Assembly (NCBI RefSeq): GCF_006716235.1
Contig: NZ_VFOR01000002.1
Location: 124,001-188,000, forward strand
Source: Propioniferax innocua
Lineage (GTDB): Bacteria > Actinomycetota > Actinomycetes > Propionibacteriales > Propionibacteriaceae
Direction of reading: 5' to 3'
DNA: 64,000 nucleotides
Position 1 is the stretch's first letter, and each line of letters begins with the position of its first letter. Below the pieces are notes generated by a model. That model saw only the letters and a list, made by a program, of their open reading frames with translations, ran no database searches and was not told where the DNA came from. The translations under genes and the position numbers were made by a program. This document shows, piece by piece, positions 1 through 8,677 of the stretch.

Positions 1-278
1 GCCTCCACCAACGCCGTCGTCTTGCCCGATCCCGGACCGCCGAGCACCAGCAACGGACCGGACGCATGCTCCACGACACGACGCTGCCCGGCTGACAATG
101 CAGGAGCCTCACGCTGCTCCCCGGCACCATGCACCATCACGTCGACGCCATCGTCACGCGTATGGTCATCGTCACGCGTCTGGTCACCATCCACATGACC
201 ATCGTCCACATGGCCGTGGCTCATGCGGTCGCTGCTCGCAGGTTCGGGCCCCATCCCACCTCCAGGATTCAGTTCCAT
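1..278 (-). CDS. UvrD-family ATP-dependent DNA helicase, N-terminal fragment (AdnA-like?)
   Basis: Only the first ~90 codons are inside the window; the gene runs off the left edge. Read on the minus strand it gives a Q-motif-like LSAGQRRVVEH stretch, then GPLLVLGGPGSGKTT, which is the Walker A motif of superfamily 1A (UvrD/AdnA) helicases. Such proteins unwind DNA during double-strand break or excision repair. Three in-frame ATGs exist (starting at 278, 254 and 224), none with a clear ribosome binding site, so the start is uncertain. The first 50 or so residues before the Q motif are rich in Asp, His and Gly and look like a poorly conserved extension. In mycobacteria AdnA (Rv3202c) lies a few genes from moeB, as here, which favours an AdnA-type helicase; this is inference from context. 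Confidence 0.72.
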   Translation of the reverse strand, partial: MELNPGGGMGPEPASSDRMSHGHVDDGHVDGDQTRDDDHTRDDGVDVMVHGAGEQREAPALSAGQRRVVEHASGPLLVLGGPGSGKTTALVE

Positions 279-454
279 CACGCACCCAGGGCACGGCACG
301 GTTCCAGCCATGACGGGGGTCAGACCGACGTTCTTCCTCGAGTCGTTCTTCCTCGGGTCGTTCTTCCTCAGGTCGTGGCGAACAGATGCCTTTCCTCCGT
401 CCACGGAACATGCAACCAGAGGGGTCCGACAGATTCTCGTCGTACAGTGCACCC

Positions 455-937
455 ATGGTCGCCACCCCCGCCACCTTGGCCCTCGAGAAAGCCGGCATCG
501 CCTTCCGCGTGCGTCAGTACGAGCACGATCCGGAGGCGGTCGCCCGCGGACTCCCCTACGGCGAGGAGGCAGCCGAAGCACTCGGGCTCCCCGCGGGGCA
601 GGTCTTCAAGACGATCCTGGTCGTGGTGGATGGAAGCCCGGGCGTCGTCATCGCTCCGGTGTCTGCTCGGATCGCACTGAAACGCGCGGCACAGGCACTG
701 GGCGGGCGACGTGCGTCACTCATGGATCCGTCCGACGCCGAACGGATCACCGGTTACGTGGTAGGGGGGATCAGCCCCGTGGGCCAGAAGCGGCGGCTCC
801 CGACCGTGCTGGACGCCAAGGCCATGGAGTATGCTCACGTGGCGGTGAGTGCGGGACGCCGTGGCGTCGACATGGAGTTGACTCCCGCCGATCTGGTCGC
901 GGTGACCGGGGCGACGGTGAGGGATCTCACGATGTGA
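455..937 (+). CDS. ybaK: YbaK/ProX-family Cys-tRNA(Pro)/aminoacyl-tRNA deacylase
   Basis: A 160-residue protein with the YbaK fold. It has an N-terminal region about reading tRNA-linked residues, then the family hallmarks FKTILV (around residue 50), a conserved Lys near the middle (ALKRAAQALG), and GGISPVGQKRRLPTVLD, the glycine-proline loop that closes the active site. YbaK proteins hydrolyse mischarged Cys-tRNA(Pro) and related aminoacyl-tRNAs in the cytoplasm, a proofreading step in translation. The ATG at 455 fits the usual family N-terminus (ATPATLALEKAGI); the frame is open further upstream but that part does not look like the family. It stands alone, followed by the cold-shock gene. 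Confidence 0.9.
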   Translation: MVATPATLALEKAGIAFRVRQYEHDPEAVARGLPYGEEAAEALGLPAGQVFKTILVVVDGSPGVVIAPVSARIALKRAAQALGGRRASLMDPSDAERITGYVVGGISPVGQKRRLPTVLDAKAMEYAHVAVSAGRRGVDMELTPADLVAVTGATVRDLTM

Positions 938-1075
938 ACAAATCTCCTCAATATTTGGCCCACTCCCCCTCCCGCAGTCGCAATGTCGACATTTACCCCG
1001 TACACTTCAGCATGTCGCGAAGATTCGTGGCACGCCATCCGGCGGATTTTTTTCAAGTTAGAAAGTGGGTTCTCC

Positions 1076-1279
1076 ATGCCCCAGGGGACCGTCAAGTGGT
1101 TCAACCCGGACAAGGGTTACGGATTCATCGCCAGCGACGAAGGCTCGGCGGACATCTTCGTTCACTACTCGGCCATTCAGTCGAACGGCTTCCGCACCCT
1201 CGATGAGGGTCAGGCCGTCGAGTTCGAGACCGTTCAGGGCGACCGCGGCGTTCAGGCCGAGAACGTTCGCGTCATCTGA
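1076..1279 (+). CDS. cspA: cold-shock protein, CspA family
   Basis: A 67-residue single cold-shock domain (five-stranded OB fold). Both nucleic-acid binding motifs are present: KGYGFI (RNP1, around residues 13-18) and DIFVHYSAI (RNP2, around residues 27-35). Cold-shock proteins bind single-stranded RNA and melt secondary structure in the cytoplasm. The length is normal for the family and there is no C-terminal extension. The upstream gap (938-1075) is A/T-rich compared with its surroundings, includes a run of seven T (1048-1054), and probably carries the promoter and an untranslated leader; leaders of csp genes often control expression by folding. No strong Shine-Dalgarno sequence is visible before the ATG. 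Confidence 0.95.
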   Translation: MPQGTVKWFNPDKGYGFIASDEGSADIFVHYSAIQSNGFRTLDEGQAVEFETVQGDRGVQAENVRVI

Positions 1280-1292
1280 TCGAACTTCAACG

Positions 1293-1325
1293 CTGATTCA
1301 CCGCGCATGATGCGCGGTGAATCAG
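1293..1325. terminator. perfect 14-bp hairpin shared by cspA and moeB 3' ends
   Basis: CTGATTCACCGCGC (1293-1306), a 5-nt loop, then its exact complement (1312-1325). It lies between two converging genes and even includes the TGA of moeB (1322-1324). No T-run follows on either side, so it may be a bidirectional, U-tract-poor terminator of the kind common in actinobacteria. Confidence 0.6.
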
Positions 1326-2581
1326 TAGCGCAGCTGCTCGGGTTCGATCTGGTCGATCCACGCGGTGATTCCGCCCCCGAGGTGATCCGCGTCGAACCCG
1401 GCAGCCCGCACAATCGCCAATACCTGGGCGGAACGGACTCCGCCCTTGCAGTACAGGACGACAGGTCGGCTCGGATCCAATCGCGTCAGTGCTTCGCCGG
1501 ATTCGAAGAGCCCCTTCGGGATGTTGACCGATCCGTCGATCCGATTGATCTCCACCTCATTGGGCTCACGCACGTCGATGAGCTCGAAATCCTCTCGCCC
1601 GGATTCACGGTCGGTGAGACGACGACGCAGGGTCGCGGCGTCGAGGGTGTGGCCTTGGGCCGCCTCCACCACATGCAGCGGGAGCGCATCACACTGGTCG
1701 GCGTCGATTCCCGGCGCCACGACCGTCGGAGCATCACCGCACACCACGCAGGCCGGATCACGCTCCACCGCAAGCTCCGACCACGTCGCCCGCAACGCAT
1801 CGTGCAGCAGGAGCCGTCCGATGAGCGGTTCACCGATGCCGAGGATCAGCTTCAACGCCTCGGCGACCTGCGCCGAACCGATCGCGGCCGGCAGCACACC
1901 AAGCACACCGCCCTCAGCACAGCTCGGCACTGTTCCCGCCGGTGGCGGTTCGGGAAACACGCACCGATAGCAGGGGCCGTGTGGCGGGTTCCACACAGTC
2001 ACCTGCCCGTCGAACCGGAAGATCGACCCCCAGACGAGTGGGGTCCCGGTGAGCACGCAGGCGTCATTCACCAGGTAACGCGTCGCGAAGTTGTCGGCAC
2101 CATCGAGCACGAGGTCATACCGGCCGACGATCTCGGTGGCGTTCTCCCGCGTCAGGCGTTCCTGATGCTGCTCCACCGTCACCGCAGGATCCAGACGCGC
2201 AACGGCCTCTGCCGCTGACTCCACCTTCGGCCGCCCCAGGTCCCCCACGCCATGGAGCACCTGACGCTGCAGGTTGGAGATCTCCACCACGTCGTCATCG
2301 ATGACGCCGATCGTGCCGACCCCGGCCGCCGCCAGATACAACAGTGCGGGGCTGCCGAGTCCGCCGGCACCCACCACCAGCACCCGGGCATCCAACAACC
2401 TTCGCTGACCGTCGACTCCGACCTCGGGGATGATGAGATGACGCGAATAACGGGTCACCTGGTCTCGATCCAGCCGGGGACGCTCGGCGTGGTCACGTTT
2501 GAGCCCATCGGATAGATGGCCACGTTTGAGCCCATCGGATAGATGGTCACGCTTGAGCCCATCGGGTACAGGTGTGGTCAC
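1322..2581 (-). CDS. moeB: MoeB/MoeZ adenylyltransferase with C-terminal rhodanese domain
   Basis: A 419-residue E1-like enzyme. Residues ~40-270 form the ThiF/MoeB domain: RYSRHLIIPEVG, the ATP-binding VVGAGGLGSPALLYLAAAG, and DGADNF. CYRC and CVVC pairs bind the structural zinc. The C-terminal ~100 residues are a rhodanese domain with the active loop CKGGVRS, where the Cys carries a persulfide. Such MoeZ-type proteins adenylate and then thiocarboxylate the C-terminal glycine of MoaD- or CysO-like sulfur carriers for molybdopterin or cysteine synthesis. Position next to a TetR gene matches the Rv3206c-Rv3208 arrangement. The N-terminus is odd: about 30 residues made of a 9-residue repeat (DGLKRDHLS) precede the conserved domain, encoded by a DNA tandem repeat (see 2491-2571). 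Confidence 0.93.
   Translation of the reverse strand: MTTPVPDGLKRDHLSDGLKRGHLSDGLKRDHAERPRLDRDQVTRYSRHLIIPEVGVDGQRRLLDARVLVVGAGGLGSPALLYLAAAGVGTIGVIDDDVVEISNLQRQVLHGVGDLGRPKVESAAEAVARLDPAVTVEQHQERLTRENATEIVGRYDLVLDGADNFATRYLVNDACVLTGTPLVWGSIFRFDGQVTVWNPPHGPCYRCVFPEPPPAGTVPSCAEGGVLGVLPAAIGSAQVAEALKLILGIGEPLIGRLLLHDALRATWSELAVERDPACVVCGDAPTVVAPGIDADQCDALPLHVVEAAQGHTLDAATLRRRLTDRESGREDFELIDVREPNEVEINRIDGSVNIPKGLFESGEALTRLDPSRPVVLYCKGGVRSAQVLAIVRAAGFDADHLGGGITAWIDQIEPEQLRY
2491..2571. repeat. three tandem 27-bp repeats in the moeB 5' end
   Basis: Copies at 2491-2517, 2518-2544 and 2545-2571. The first two differ at one base (GGTCACG versus GGCCACG); the third has a few more changes. The period is a multiple of three, so the repeat is read in frame as DGLKRDHLS and can gain or lose copies without breaking moeB. 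Confidence 0.9.
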
Positions 2582-2608
2582 AGATCAACCTTAGACGCTG
2601 TGATCCAC
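2574..2608. promoter_or_regulatory. imperfect palindrome between moeB and tetR (possible operator)
   Basis: GTGGTCACAG (2574-2583) and CTGTGATCCAC (2598-2608) are inverted copies with one extra base in the right arm. The site overlaps the moeB start codon (2579-2581) and faces the divergent TetR gene. TetR proteins usually bind such palindromes near their own gene, so this is a reasonable operator candidate, but nothing proves binding. Confidence 0.35.
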
Positions 2609-2722
2609 CCCGATCTTGTGCCCCTGTGCCCTGACACGCACCGGAGGGCCCGCGGTCACCGCACCTGATGACGCGCCGACGCAGCACTACCCCGAACCGG
2701 CGAACGACGGTAGTTTTGCCAA

Positions 2723-3349
2723 ATGGCCATTGAACCCGGACGTCGGCTTCCCCGTGAACAGCGTCGAGCACAGTTGCTCGACGTCGCTGCGGGCACGTTT
2801 GGTCAAGACGGCTACCACAACACCTCCATGGACGACATCGCCGAGGCAGCCGGTGTCTCCAAGCCCGTGCTGTACCAGCATTTCCCATCGAAGCATTCGC
2901 TGTATCTGGCATTGGTCGAAGCAGCCTGCATCGAGTTGGCGAAGACGATCGATGCGGCTCTGGACAGCCCGACCAACCGTGACCGCGTCCGCGCCACGAT
3001 CGATGGGTTCTACGACTTCGTCACCGACGGAGGGCCATACTTCCGGTTCGTGTTCGAATCAGACTTGGCCGCCGACCCCGATGTCCGTGCCCTGCACTGG
3101 CGCACACAGGTCGAGATCGGCTCGGCCATCGGCGCGGTGATCGCATCGGAGACCGACCTCGACGATCAAGAATCAACCCTGTTGGGCATCTCTTTGGTGG
3201 GTATGGCACAGACGAGTGCTCGACGCTGGCGCGCCCAGCATGACGCCGGCGAGGTCTCGCTCTCTGCCGAGCGCGCTCGCGAACTGACCACGATCCTCTG
3301 TTGGCGAGGTGTCGCCGCCTTTCCCCGCACCGGCAGCGAGAGTGACTGA
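2723..3349 (+). CDS. TetR/AcrR-family transcriptional regulator
   Basis: A 208-residue regulator. The N-terminal helix-turn-helix is clear: RRAQLLDVAAGTFGQDGYHNT, MDDIAEAAGVSKPVLYQHF and PSKHSLYLAL (residues ~12-58). The rest is an all-helical ligand-binding and dimer domain with no recognisable ligand. It corresponds by sequence and position to the TetR gene (Rv3208) that follows moeB in mycobacteria. Start at ATG 2723 gives the usual short lead before the first helix. In mycobacteria the next gene is the DUF3107 gene; here some 14 kb of other genes come first (3510-17466). Confidence 0.92.
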   Translation: MAIEPGRRLPREQRRAQLLDVAAGTFGQDGYHNTSMDDIAEAAGVSKPVLYQHFPSKHSLYLALVEAACIELAKTIDAALDSPTNRDRVRATIDGFYDFVTDGGPYFRFVFESDLAADPDVRALHWRTQVEIGSAIGAVIASETDLDDQESTLLGISLVGMAQTSARRWRAQHDAGEVSLSAERARELTTILCWRGVAAFPRTGSESD

Positions 3350-3404
3350 CCCCCAACAAGCCCCCAAGTCGAGCGCCGACGCTCCGCTGCCCCATCGAAA
3401 GCGT

Positions 3405-3410
3405 TATGTT
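3405..3410 (+). promoter_or_regulatory. possible -10 element upstream of the telA block
   Basis: TATGTT in the 160-bp gap before telA fits the TANNNT -10 pattern. It is the only plausible promoter seen in the gap and would serve the run of genes from telA onward. No good -35 was recognised, so this is tentative. Confidence 0.25.
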
Positions 3411-3509
3411 TGGCCGCAGTGCACGAAGGCTGCCCACAGTGACGGCCACGTCACGAGAACTTCACGATGATCCAGAGCGACAGACCGCCACAGCTTCAGG
3501 GGGAACCCG

Positions 3510-4796
3510 ATGTCCGACCAGTTCGACTTCCAACCCGCGCAGCATCCCGGAGCTGCCCAGGAGCAGTCATCCGGCGGCGCGGCCGAGCAGCTCGCTCCTC
3601 CCGAGGGCATGGCCGATCCCTTCTCCTTGGAGGCCCCCGCGGCGCCTGCGCCTGTCACCACCACTCAGGCGCCACGCATGGCACCCCAGGTGAAGGCAGA
3701 ACAGGCCCCCGTGCTGGATGAGAAGGTCGATCAGTTCATGACGGCGTTGACCTCGGCTGAGCCGAAGTCGCCCGAGATGGAGGCACAGGCCACCGCGGTG
3801 CGCAACATGGGCGACGCGGACATCCGCAAGTCCGCCGAGACCTCCAATCGTCTGTTGAACGCCCCCATCAAGGCGATGAACGAAGGTGCGATCTCCGGCA
3901 AATCGAAGGTCGGTCAGACGTTGCTGGACCTGCGTCGCACCGTCGAGGACCTCGATCCCAGCCAGGCCACCGGCACCCGCAAGGTGCTGGGCTTCCTGCC
4001 GTTCGGTGATCGCATCACCGACTACTTCCGTAAGTACCAGTCTGCGCAGTCGCATCTGAACGGCCTGCTGCACAGTCTGCAGAACGGCAAGGATGAACTG
4101 ACCAAGGACAACATCGCGCTCAACATGGAGAAGAAGAACCTCTGGGCGTCGATGGGCCGGTTGAACCAGTACATCTACATCGCCGAACGGCTCGACGCGA
4201 AACTTTCGGCACAGATCCAGGAGCTCGAGATCACCGATCCCGAGAAGGCCGACTCCCTGAGCAAGGACGTCCTGTTCTACGTCCGTCAGAAGCATCAGGA
4301 CCTTCTGACGCAGCTCGCGGTGTCGATCCAGAGCTACCTGGCGATCGACATCATCATCAAGAACAACCTGGAGCTCATCAAGGGCGTCGACCGCGCGTCG
4401 ACCACCACGATCTCGGCCCTGCGCACCGCGATCATCGTCTCGCAGGCCCTGACCAACCAGCAGATGGTGTTGGACCAGATCACGGCGCTGAACACGACCA
4501 CCTCGAAGCTCATCGAGAACACCTCGGTCATGCTCAAGGACAACTCGGCCCGCATCCAGCAGCAGGCCGCCGACGCCACGCTCGGGCTGCCCGAGCTCCA
4601 GAACGCGTTCGCGAACATCTACGAGACGATGGATTCGATCGACACGTTCAAGGAGCAGGCCCTCGACTCGATGGCGCAGACCGTGGGCGTGCTGCAGCAC
4701 GAGGTCGACAAGTCCAAGACCTACCTCGACCGTGTGTCGCAGCAGGACCAGCGCATCGCCGAGGGCGCGCTCGATTTCGAGCAGAACATGCGCTGA
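3510..4796 (+). CDS. telA: TelA/KlaA-family toxic anion resistance protein
   Basis: A 428-residue TelA-family protein, all helical after a Pro/Ala-rich first ~65 residues. Family features include GFLPFGDRITDYFRKYQSAQSHL (core around residue 165), DNIALNMEKKNLW, and the long helical stretch ending VSQALTNQQMVLDQITALN and TSKLIENTSVMLK. TelA proteins were named for tellurite resistance plasmids but are widespread and are predicted to work with XpaC and ATPases in envelope or toxin stress; their biochemistry is not settled. RBS AGGGGGAA sits five bases before ATG 3510. It heads a long block of co-directional genes that includes a PknG-like kinase, a PP2C phosphatase, VWA and FHA proteins, which suggests it is one output of that signalling set. 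Confidence 0.93.
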   Translation: MSDQFDFQPAQHPGAAQEQSSGGAAEQLAPPEGMADPFSLEAPAAPAPVTTTQAPRMAPQVKAEQAPVLDEKVDQFMTALTSAEPKSPEMEAQATAVRNMGDADIRKSAETSNRLLNAPIKAMNEGAISGKSKVGQTLLDLRRTVEDLDPSQATGTRKVLGFLPFGDRITDYFRKYQSAQSHLNGLLHSLQNGKDELTKDNIALNMEKKNLWASMGRLNQYIYIAERLDAKLSAQIQELEITDPEKADSLSKDVLFYVRQKHQDLLTQLAVSIQSYLAIDIIIKNNLELIKGVDRASTTTISALRTAIIVSQALTNQQMVLDQITALNTTTSKLIENTSVMLKDNSARIQQQAADATLGLPELQNAFANIYETMDSIDTFKEQALDSMAQTVGVLQHEVDKSKTYLDRVSQQDQRIAEGALDFEQNMR

Positions 4797-4871
4797 TCGA
4801 GCCACGCAGGAACACGCACTGATCACGACACCGCCACCACGGGCGGTCAAGGACATGGGAGCCGGGAGCAC

Positions 4872-5546
4872 ATGGGATTCCTGAACTGGGTCAAAGGGGT
4901 CGACCACAAGCTCGAGCCCGAGGCTCTGGAGAGCCAGCACACCGTGCCGACCGCGGACGACATCCTGCAGGCACTCAACAAGACCGCAGACATGGCGCAT
5001 CGTGCGAATCTGTCCGGTGTCGTGACCGCTCGTGTCGATCGGGTGTCGAAGGCCGTGCGTGATGTGATGCCGCTGCTCGAACGTGAGGGGCTGGGATCGC
5101 AGGACTCCTACGCGATCATGGCGACGGCCACCGACTACCTTCCGGAGGCTCTCGGGGCCTACCTCCGTCTGCCCCGTGAATGGGCCGACTCACGCCCGGT
5201 GGATCGGGGCCGCACCGCCCTGATGCTGCTGATCGATCAACTGGATCTGCTCACCGCCACGATGGACAAGATCCTCGACGCGGTCGCCCGTGCCGATGCC
5301 ACGGCGCTGGTGGCGCACGGACGCTTCCTCAACGCCCGTTTCGGTGGGCAGGCCGGTGCCGGTGACCTCGAGTTGGGCGAGGTCGCGGGGACGCCTCCTG
5401 AAGGTTTCCCCGCATCGGAGGGTTCTGCTCCCGCGACACGATCTGATGGGAATGGGACCGCCGCGCATCCAGAGCCCCCGGCGAAGCGTTCGACGCAGAC
5501 CGGCCCCGGCCCCACTCCACGCAATCCGCTCGACCTCGACTTCTGA
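4872..5546 (+). CDS. helical protein next to TelA, possibly XpaC-like
   Basis: A 224-residue protein. Residues ~1-160 are predicted helical (LLIDQLDLLTATMDKILDAV and ALVAHGRFLNARFG are typical). The last ~60 are a disordered Pro/Ala/Gly tail ending NPLDLDF. The position straight after telA, and the layout of a folded helical part with a short linker, recall XpaC, the partner found beside TelA in Bacillus (xpaC-yaaN). I cannot confirm homology by eye, so the name is a suggestion. RBS GGGAG precedes the ATG; the next gene starts 12 bases after the stop, so it is probably in the same operon. Confidence 0.6.
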   Translation: MGFLNWVKGVDHKLEPEALESQHTVPTADDILQALNKTADMAHRANLSGVVTARVDRVSKAVRDVMPLLEREGLGSQDSYAIMATATDYLPEALGAYLRLPREWADSRPVDRGRTALMLLIDQLDLLTATMDKILDAVARADATALVAHGRFLNARFGGQAGAGDLELGEVAGTPPEGFPASEGSAPATRSDGNGTAAHPEPPAKRSTQTGPGPTPRNPLDLDF

Positions 5547-5558
5547 TCGGAGACCGCC

Positions 5559-7325
5559 ATGTCCGACGCCCGTACCCTCTCCGAGGCCATCGAGCATCTC
5601 TCCACGACGGCACAGGACGTCGGCCTGGACCCAGCGGTCGCCCGCACAGAGGGCTGGCAGTTGGCCGCTGCGGTGGCCGAGAGCAACCGTCAGGCATTCG
5701 TGGAGTGGGCCGGTGTCCAAGGGCTCGAGCCCGACGCCGAATCGTTCATGGTCGCAGCCCAGGCCGGGCGACGCTGGCGCAGTGCCCCGACCCGGCTGTT
5801 GCAGGAGGTGCAGATGTCCCGTCCAACGAGCGCGGCGTCGTATGCCGCGGCGTTGGCCGAGGTCTGCACCAGTGCTGCGGTGCTGGGTGAACCGGGGCCC
5901 CGGTCGATGGGCAATGCCCAGGCAGCAGCTGCTGCGCAGCTCGGCGCCGTCACCGGTCAGGCGACGAGATCGTCCGCCGGTGACGCGGGCGTCGGCAGCC
6001 GGTCACCCGAGCCGCTTCGCTCGCCCGACGCCCCTGCCGCCGGAGAGACCCCCGACGTCGGCGTCCTGCAACGCGTCCTCGATCAATTGCAGGGGAGCAT
6101 CGCGCGGCAGCAACGTGAACTGGCCACGAACCTGAGCCGCTCGCCACTGGACCTCGACCCTGACACCTTCGGGCCCGGCGCGTTCAGCGGACTTCCCGGG
6201 AGCCCCGTGGCTGCCGATCCCACACACCACATGTCCCCGGAGGCACCTCTTCCCGGTGCCGTTCCTTCGCCGTCGGCTGCACCCAGAGCCGATGTCAGGG
6301 CCGACGCCACCCAACACCAGACCGACGCCAAGGCCGCGGAGCAGGCCGAGGAAGAGCCGGAAGAGACGCGCAGTGTCGAGGAACTGCTCGCCGAGCTGGA
6401 CGATCTGACCGGCCTCACCCGTGTGAAGAAGGAGATCCATCAGCAGTCTGCTGTGCTCCGTGTCGAGGGGCTCCGCAAGGATGCGGGACTCAACGTGCCG
6501 ACCGTCACACGACACCTCGTGTTCGTCGGGAACCCCGGTACCGGCAAGACAACGGTCGCCCGGCTCGTGGCCGGGATCTACAAGGCTTTGGGGTTGCTGT
6601 CGAAGGGACAACTCGTCGAGGTGGACCGCTCCGAGCTGGTGGCCGGCTATGTCGGTCAGACCGCGTTGAAGACCGCCAAGGTCGTGGAATCCGCCAAGGG
6701 CGGTGTCCTGTTCATCGACGAGGCCTACAGCCTCTCCGGTGATCAGTACGGCACCGAGGCCATCAACACCCTGGTCAAGGAGATGGAGGATCACCGCGAC
6801 GATCTCGTGGTGATCGTCGCGGGATACCCACAGCCGATGAAGGTCTTCATCGCCGAGAACCCCGGCCTGGCCAGCCGTTTCCGCACCACGATCGAATTCG
6901 ATGACTACACCGACTCTGAACTGGTGGAGATCTTCACCGGCATGGTCGCCCGTGCGGACTACGACGCCTCGGACGAGACCGTCGAGCGGTTCAAGACGGT
7001 TCTCGCGACGCAGCCGCGCGACGAATCCTTCGGCAACGGACGCTTCGTCCGCAACTGCCTCGAAGCCGCGATCGGTGCCCATGCCTGGCGTCTTCGCGAG
7101 GTGACCGACCCGACGCTGGAGGATCTCCGCACCCTTATCCCCGAGGACCTCGACGGCCTGGAGAAGGAAGAGGAGCTCCCTGATCTGTCGCTGTTCCAAC
7201 AACATGTGGGGCTCCCCCTCGAGCCGCCGGAGGAGGATCCGGCCGGTGCAGACAGCGCCGACGACGGCCCCTCCGACGAACCCGCCACCGTTGACATCAC
7301 TCCCCCCGCCGAGGATGGGGCATGA
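5559..7325 (+). CDS. CbxX/CfxQ-type AAA+ ATPase
   Basis: A 588-residue ATPase. Residues 1-270 are alanine-rich and poorly conserved, with an acidic stretch (EQAEEEPEETRSVEELL) just before the catalytic part. The AAA+ domain spans ~275-530: LDDLTGLTRVKKEI, Walker A GNPGTGKTT (about residue 324), the YVGQTALKT pore-loop region, Walker B VLFIDEAYSL (about 383-392), and an arginine-finger region NPGLASRFRTT. This is the CbxX family, which includes rubisco activases, SpoVK and the C-terminal ATPase domain of type VII secretion EccA. There is no EccA-type TPR region. ATP-driven remodelling of a partner protein is likely; the partner is unknown, with TelA or the membrane protein downstream as candidates. 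Its stop overlaps the next start (ATGA), showing translational coupling. Confidence 0.9.
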   Translation: MSDARTLSEAIEHLSTTAQDVGLDPAVARTEGWQLAAAVAESNRQAFVEWAGVQGLEPDAESFMVAAQAGRRWRSAPTRLLQEVQMSRPTSAASYAAALAEVCTSAAVLGEPGPRSMGNAQAAAAAQLGAVTGQATRSSAGDAGVGSRSPEPLRSPDAPAAGETPDVGVLQRVLDQLQGSIARQQRELATNLSRSPLDLDPDTFGPGAFSGLPGSPVAADPTHHMSPEAPLPGAVPSPSAAPRADVRADATQHQTDAKAAEQAEEEPEETRSVEELLAELDDLTGLTRVKKEIHQQSAVLRVEGLRKDAGLNVPTVTRHLVFVGNPGTGKTTVARLVAGIYKALGLLSKGQLVEVDRSELVAGYVGQTALKTAKVVESAKGGVLFIDEAYSLSGDQYGTEAINTLVKEMEDHRDDLVVIVAGYPQPMKVFIAENPGLASRFRTTIEFDDYTDSELVEIFTGMVARADYDASDETVERFKTVLATQPRDESFGNGRFVRNCLEAAIGAHAWRLREVTDPTLEDLRTLIPEDLDGLEKEEELPDLSLFQQHVGLPLEPPEEDPAGADSADDGPSDEPATVDITPPAEDGA

Positions 7326-8677
7326 GCAAGCCTTCCGGTTCCGGGGGTCAGGGCGTTCCGGGGCGGACGACGACCGCTCCAGCACCAGGACAGCAGCAGC
7401 CCGGCGCTCCAGGTCGGCCTGCCGGCACTGTGGCCAAGACATCGGCGTCCGGACCTCCGGCGTCGCAGAAGGGGCAGAAGGGAAAGGGCCGGGGCACGTC
7501 CCGCAAAGAGCGGTCCACCCCCACGAAGCTGCGGATGATCCGTGGAGCAACAGTGGCGGTCATCCTTCTGACATCCCTGCTGACTGCGGTGCTCATGTTC
7601 TCCGGCCGTGGGTCCATGACGCAGGCCGCCGGGCACACCGAGCAGCTGATCCGCATGCATCACATCAAGACACTGCTTCTGCAGGCCGACGCCGACGCGA
7701 CCACGTCATTCCTGACCGGGCAGGAGGCGACCACGTATGTGTCGGCGATCGAGGAGGCGAGCACACTCGTTGTCGAGGCATCCCGTTCCCAGCCCGACGA
7801 TCAGGAGCAGCTGGCACGGCTCAACTCCGCGATCGTCGAATACAACGCGACCGCGAGCCTGGCCACGGCCAACAACCAACAGAACTTCCCTGTGGGAGCG
7901 GCCCACCTCGATGAAGCCGGAACGCAGCTGCGTGAGGAAGCCCTCCCCGTGGTGGACTCACTCATCACCACCAATACCCACGCGGTCGAACAACAGACAC
8001 GAATGGTCCCGGCAGGAGTGGTCCTCCTGGTGCTACTCGTGCCGTTGGGGTTCGCCATCTATCTGATGATCTGGGTGGCGCGGCGTTTCAAGCGCGTGGT
8101 CAATGTCGGCATCGTGGGTGCCACGGTGGCGGTGGCGGCCTCGACCGTGGTGGCGACGATGGCCACCAGTACCACCGTGGCGGAGGTGCGGAGTGTCACC
8201 GACGACGATCTCGCTGCGGCCGTGACGATCGCAGATGCCCGTTCGAACGCCTACAACGCGCAGGTTTACCAGAACCTCAGCCTCATCTCGCAGGAGCGGT
8301 CCGCCGAGTTCAACGCAGCCTGGCAGAACGCTGCTGTCTCGGTGACACAGTCACTTCGTGACGCAGGGGAACAGGATCTGGTGGATCTGTGGCATGTGAA
8401 CGAGACCAACCACCGCAAGATCCGTTCGCTCGACGCCGACGGTGATGTGGACGGTGCCAAGAAACTGGCAACCAGTCAGGAGGTGGGTGCGGCCTTCGCC
8501 GACTTCTCCGATTCTGCCGACGAACGTCTCGGTACCAATGCCAGGGCCAGTACCGCTGCCTTCAACGACTCCGGTCCTCGGCTCGTGGCGGCCGGCGTCA
8601 CCGTCAGCGTCCTCGGCCCGTTGGCCGCAGGGTTGATGATCTGGGGAGTCGGTGTGCGTCTGCGGGAGTACCAGTGA
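7322..8677 (+). CDS. four-TM sensor-like membrane protein, GlnX-like
   Basis: A 451-residue membrane protein with a disordered cytoplasmic lead (1-70, rich in Gly, Pro and Lys). The body is built of two similar halves: TM1 (~74-94), an extracytoplasmic helical domain (~95-228), TM2 (~230-252), TM3 (~263-282), a second helical domain (~283-420) and TM4 (~424-445). The helical domains resemble ligand-sensing four-helix bundles. In mycobacteria GlnX, encoded with GlnH and PknG, has this kind of architecture and relays amino-acid levels to PknG. The PknG-like kinase three genes downstream supports the same role here, although no GlnH-type binding protein is present. Assignment rests on architecture and context. 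Confidence 0.7.
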   Translation: MSKPSGSGGQGVPGRTTTAPAPGQQQPGAPGRPAGTVAKTSASGPPASQKGQKGKGRGTSRKERSTPTKLRMIRGATVAVILLTSLLTAVLMFSGRGSMTQAAGHTEQLIRMHHIKTLLLQADADATTSFLTGQEATTYVSAIEEASTLVVEASRSQPDDQEQLARLNSAIVEYNATASLATANNQQNFPVGAAHLDEAGTQLREEALPVVDSLITTNTHAVEQQTRMVPAGVVLLVLLVPLGFAIYLMIWVARRFKRVVNVGIVGATVAVAASTVVATMATSTTVAEVRSVTDDDLAAAVTIADARSNAYNAQVYQNLSLISQERSAEFNAAWQNAAVSVTQSLRDAGEQDLVDLWHVNETNHRKIRSLDADGDVDGAKKLATSQEVGAAFADFSDSADERLGTNARASTAAFNDSGPRLVAAGVTVSVLGPLAAGLMIWGVGVRLREYQ

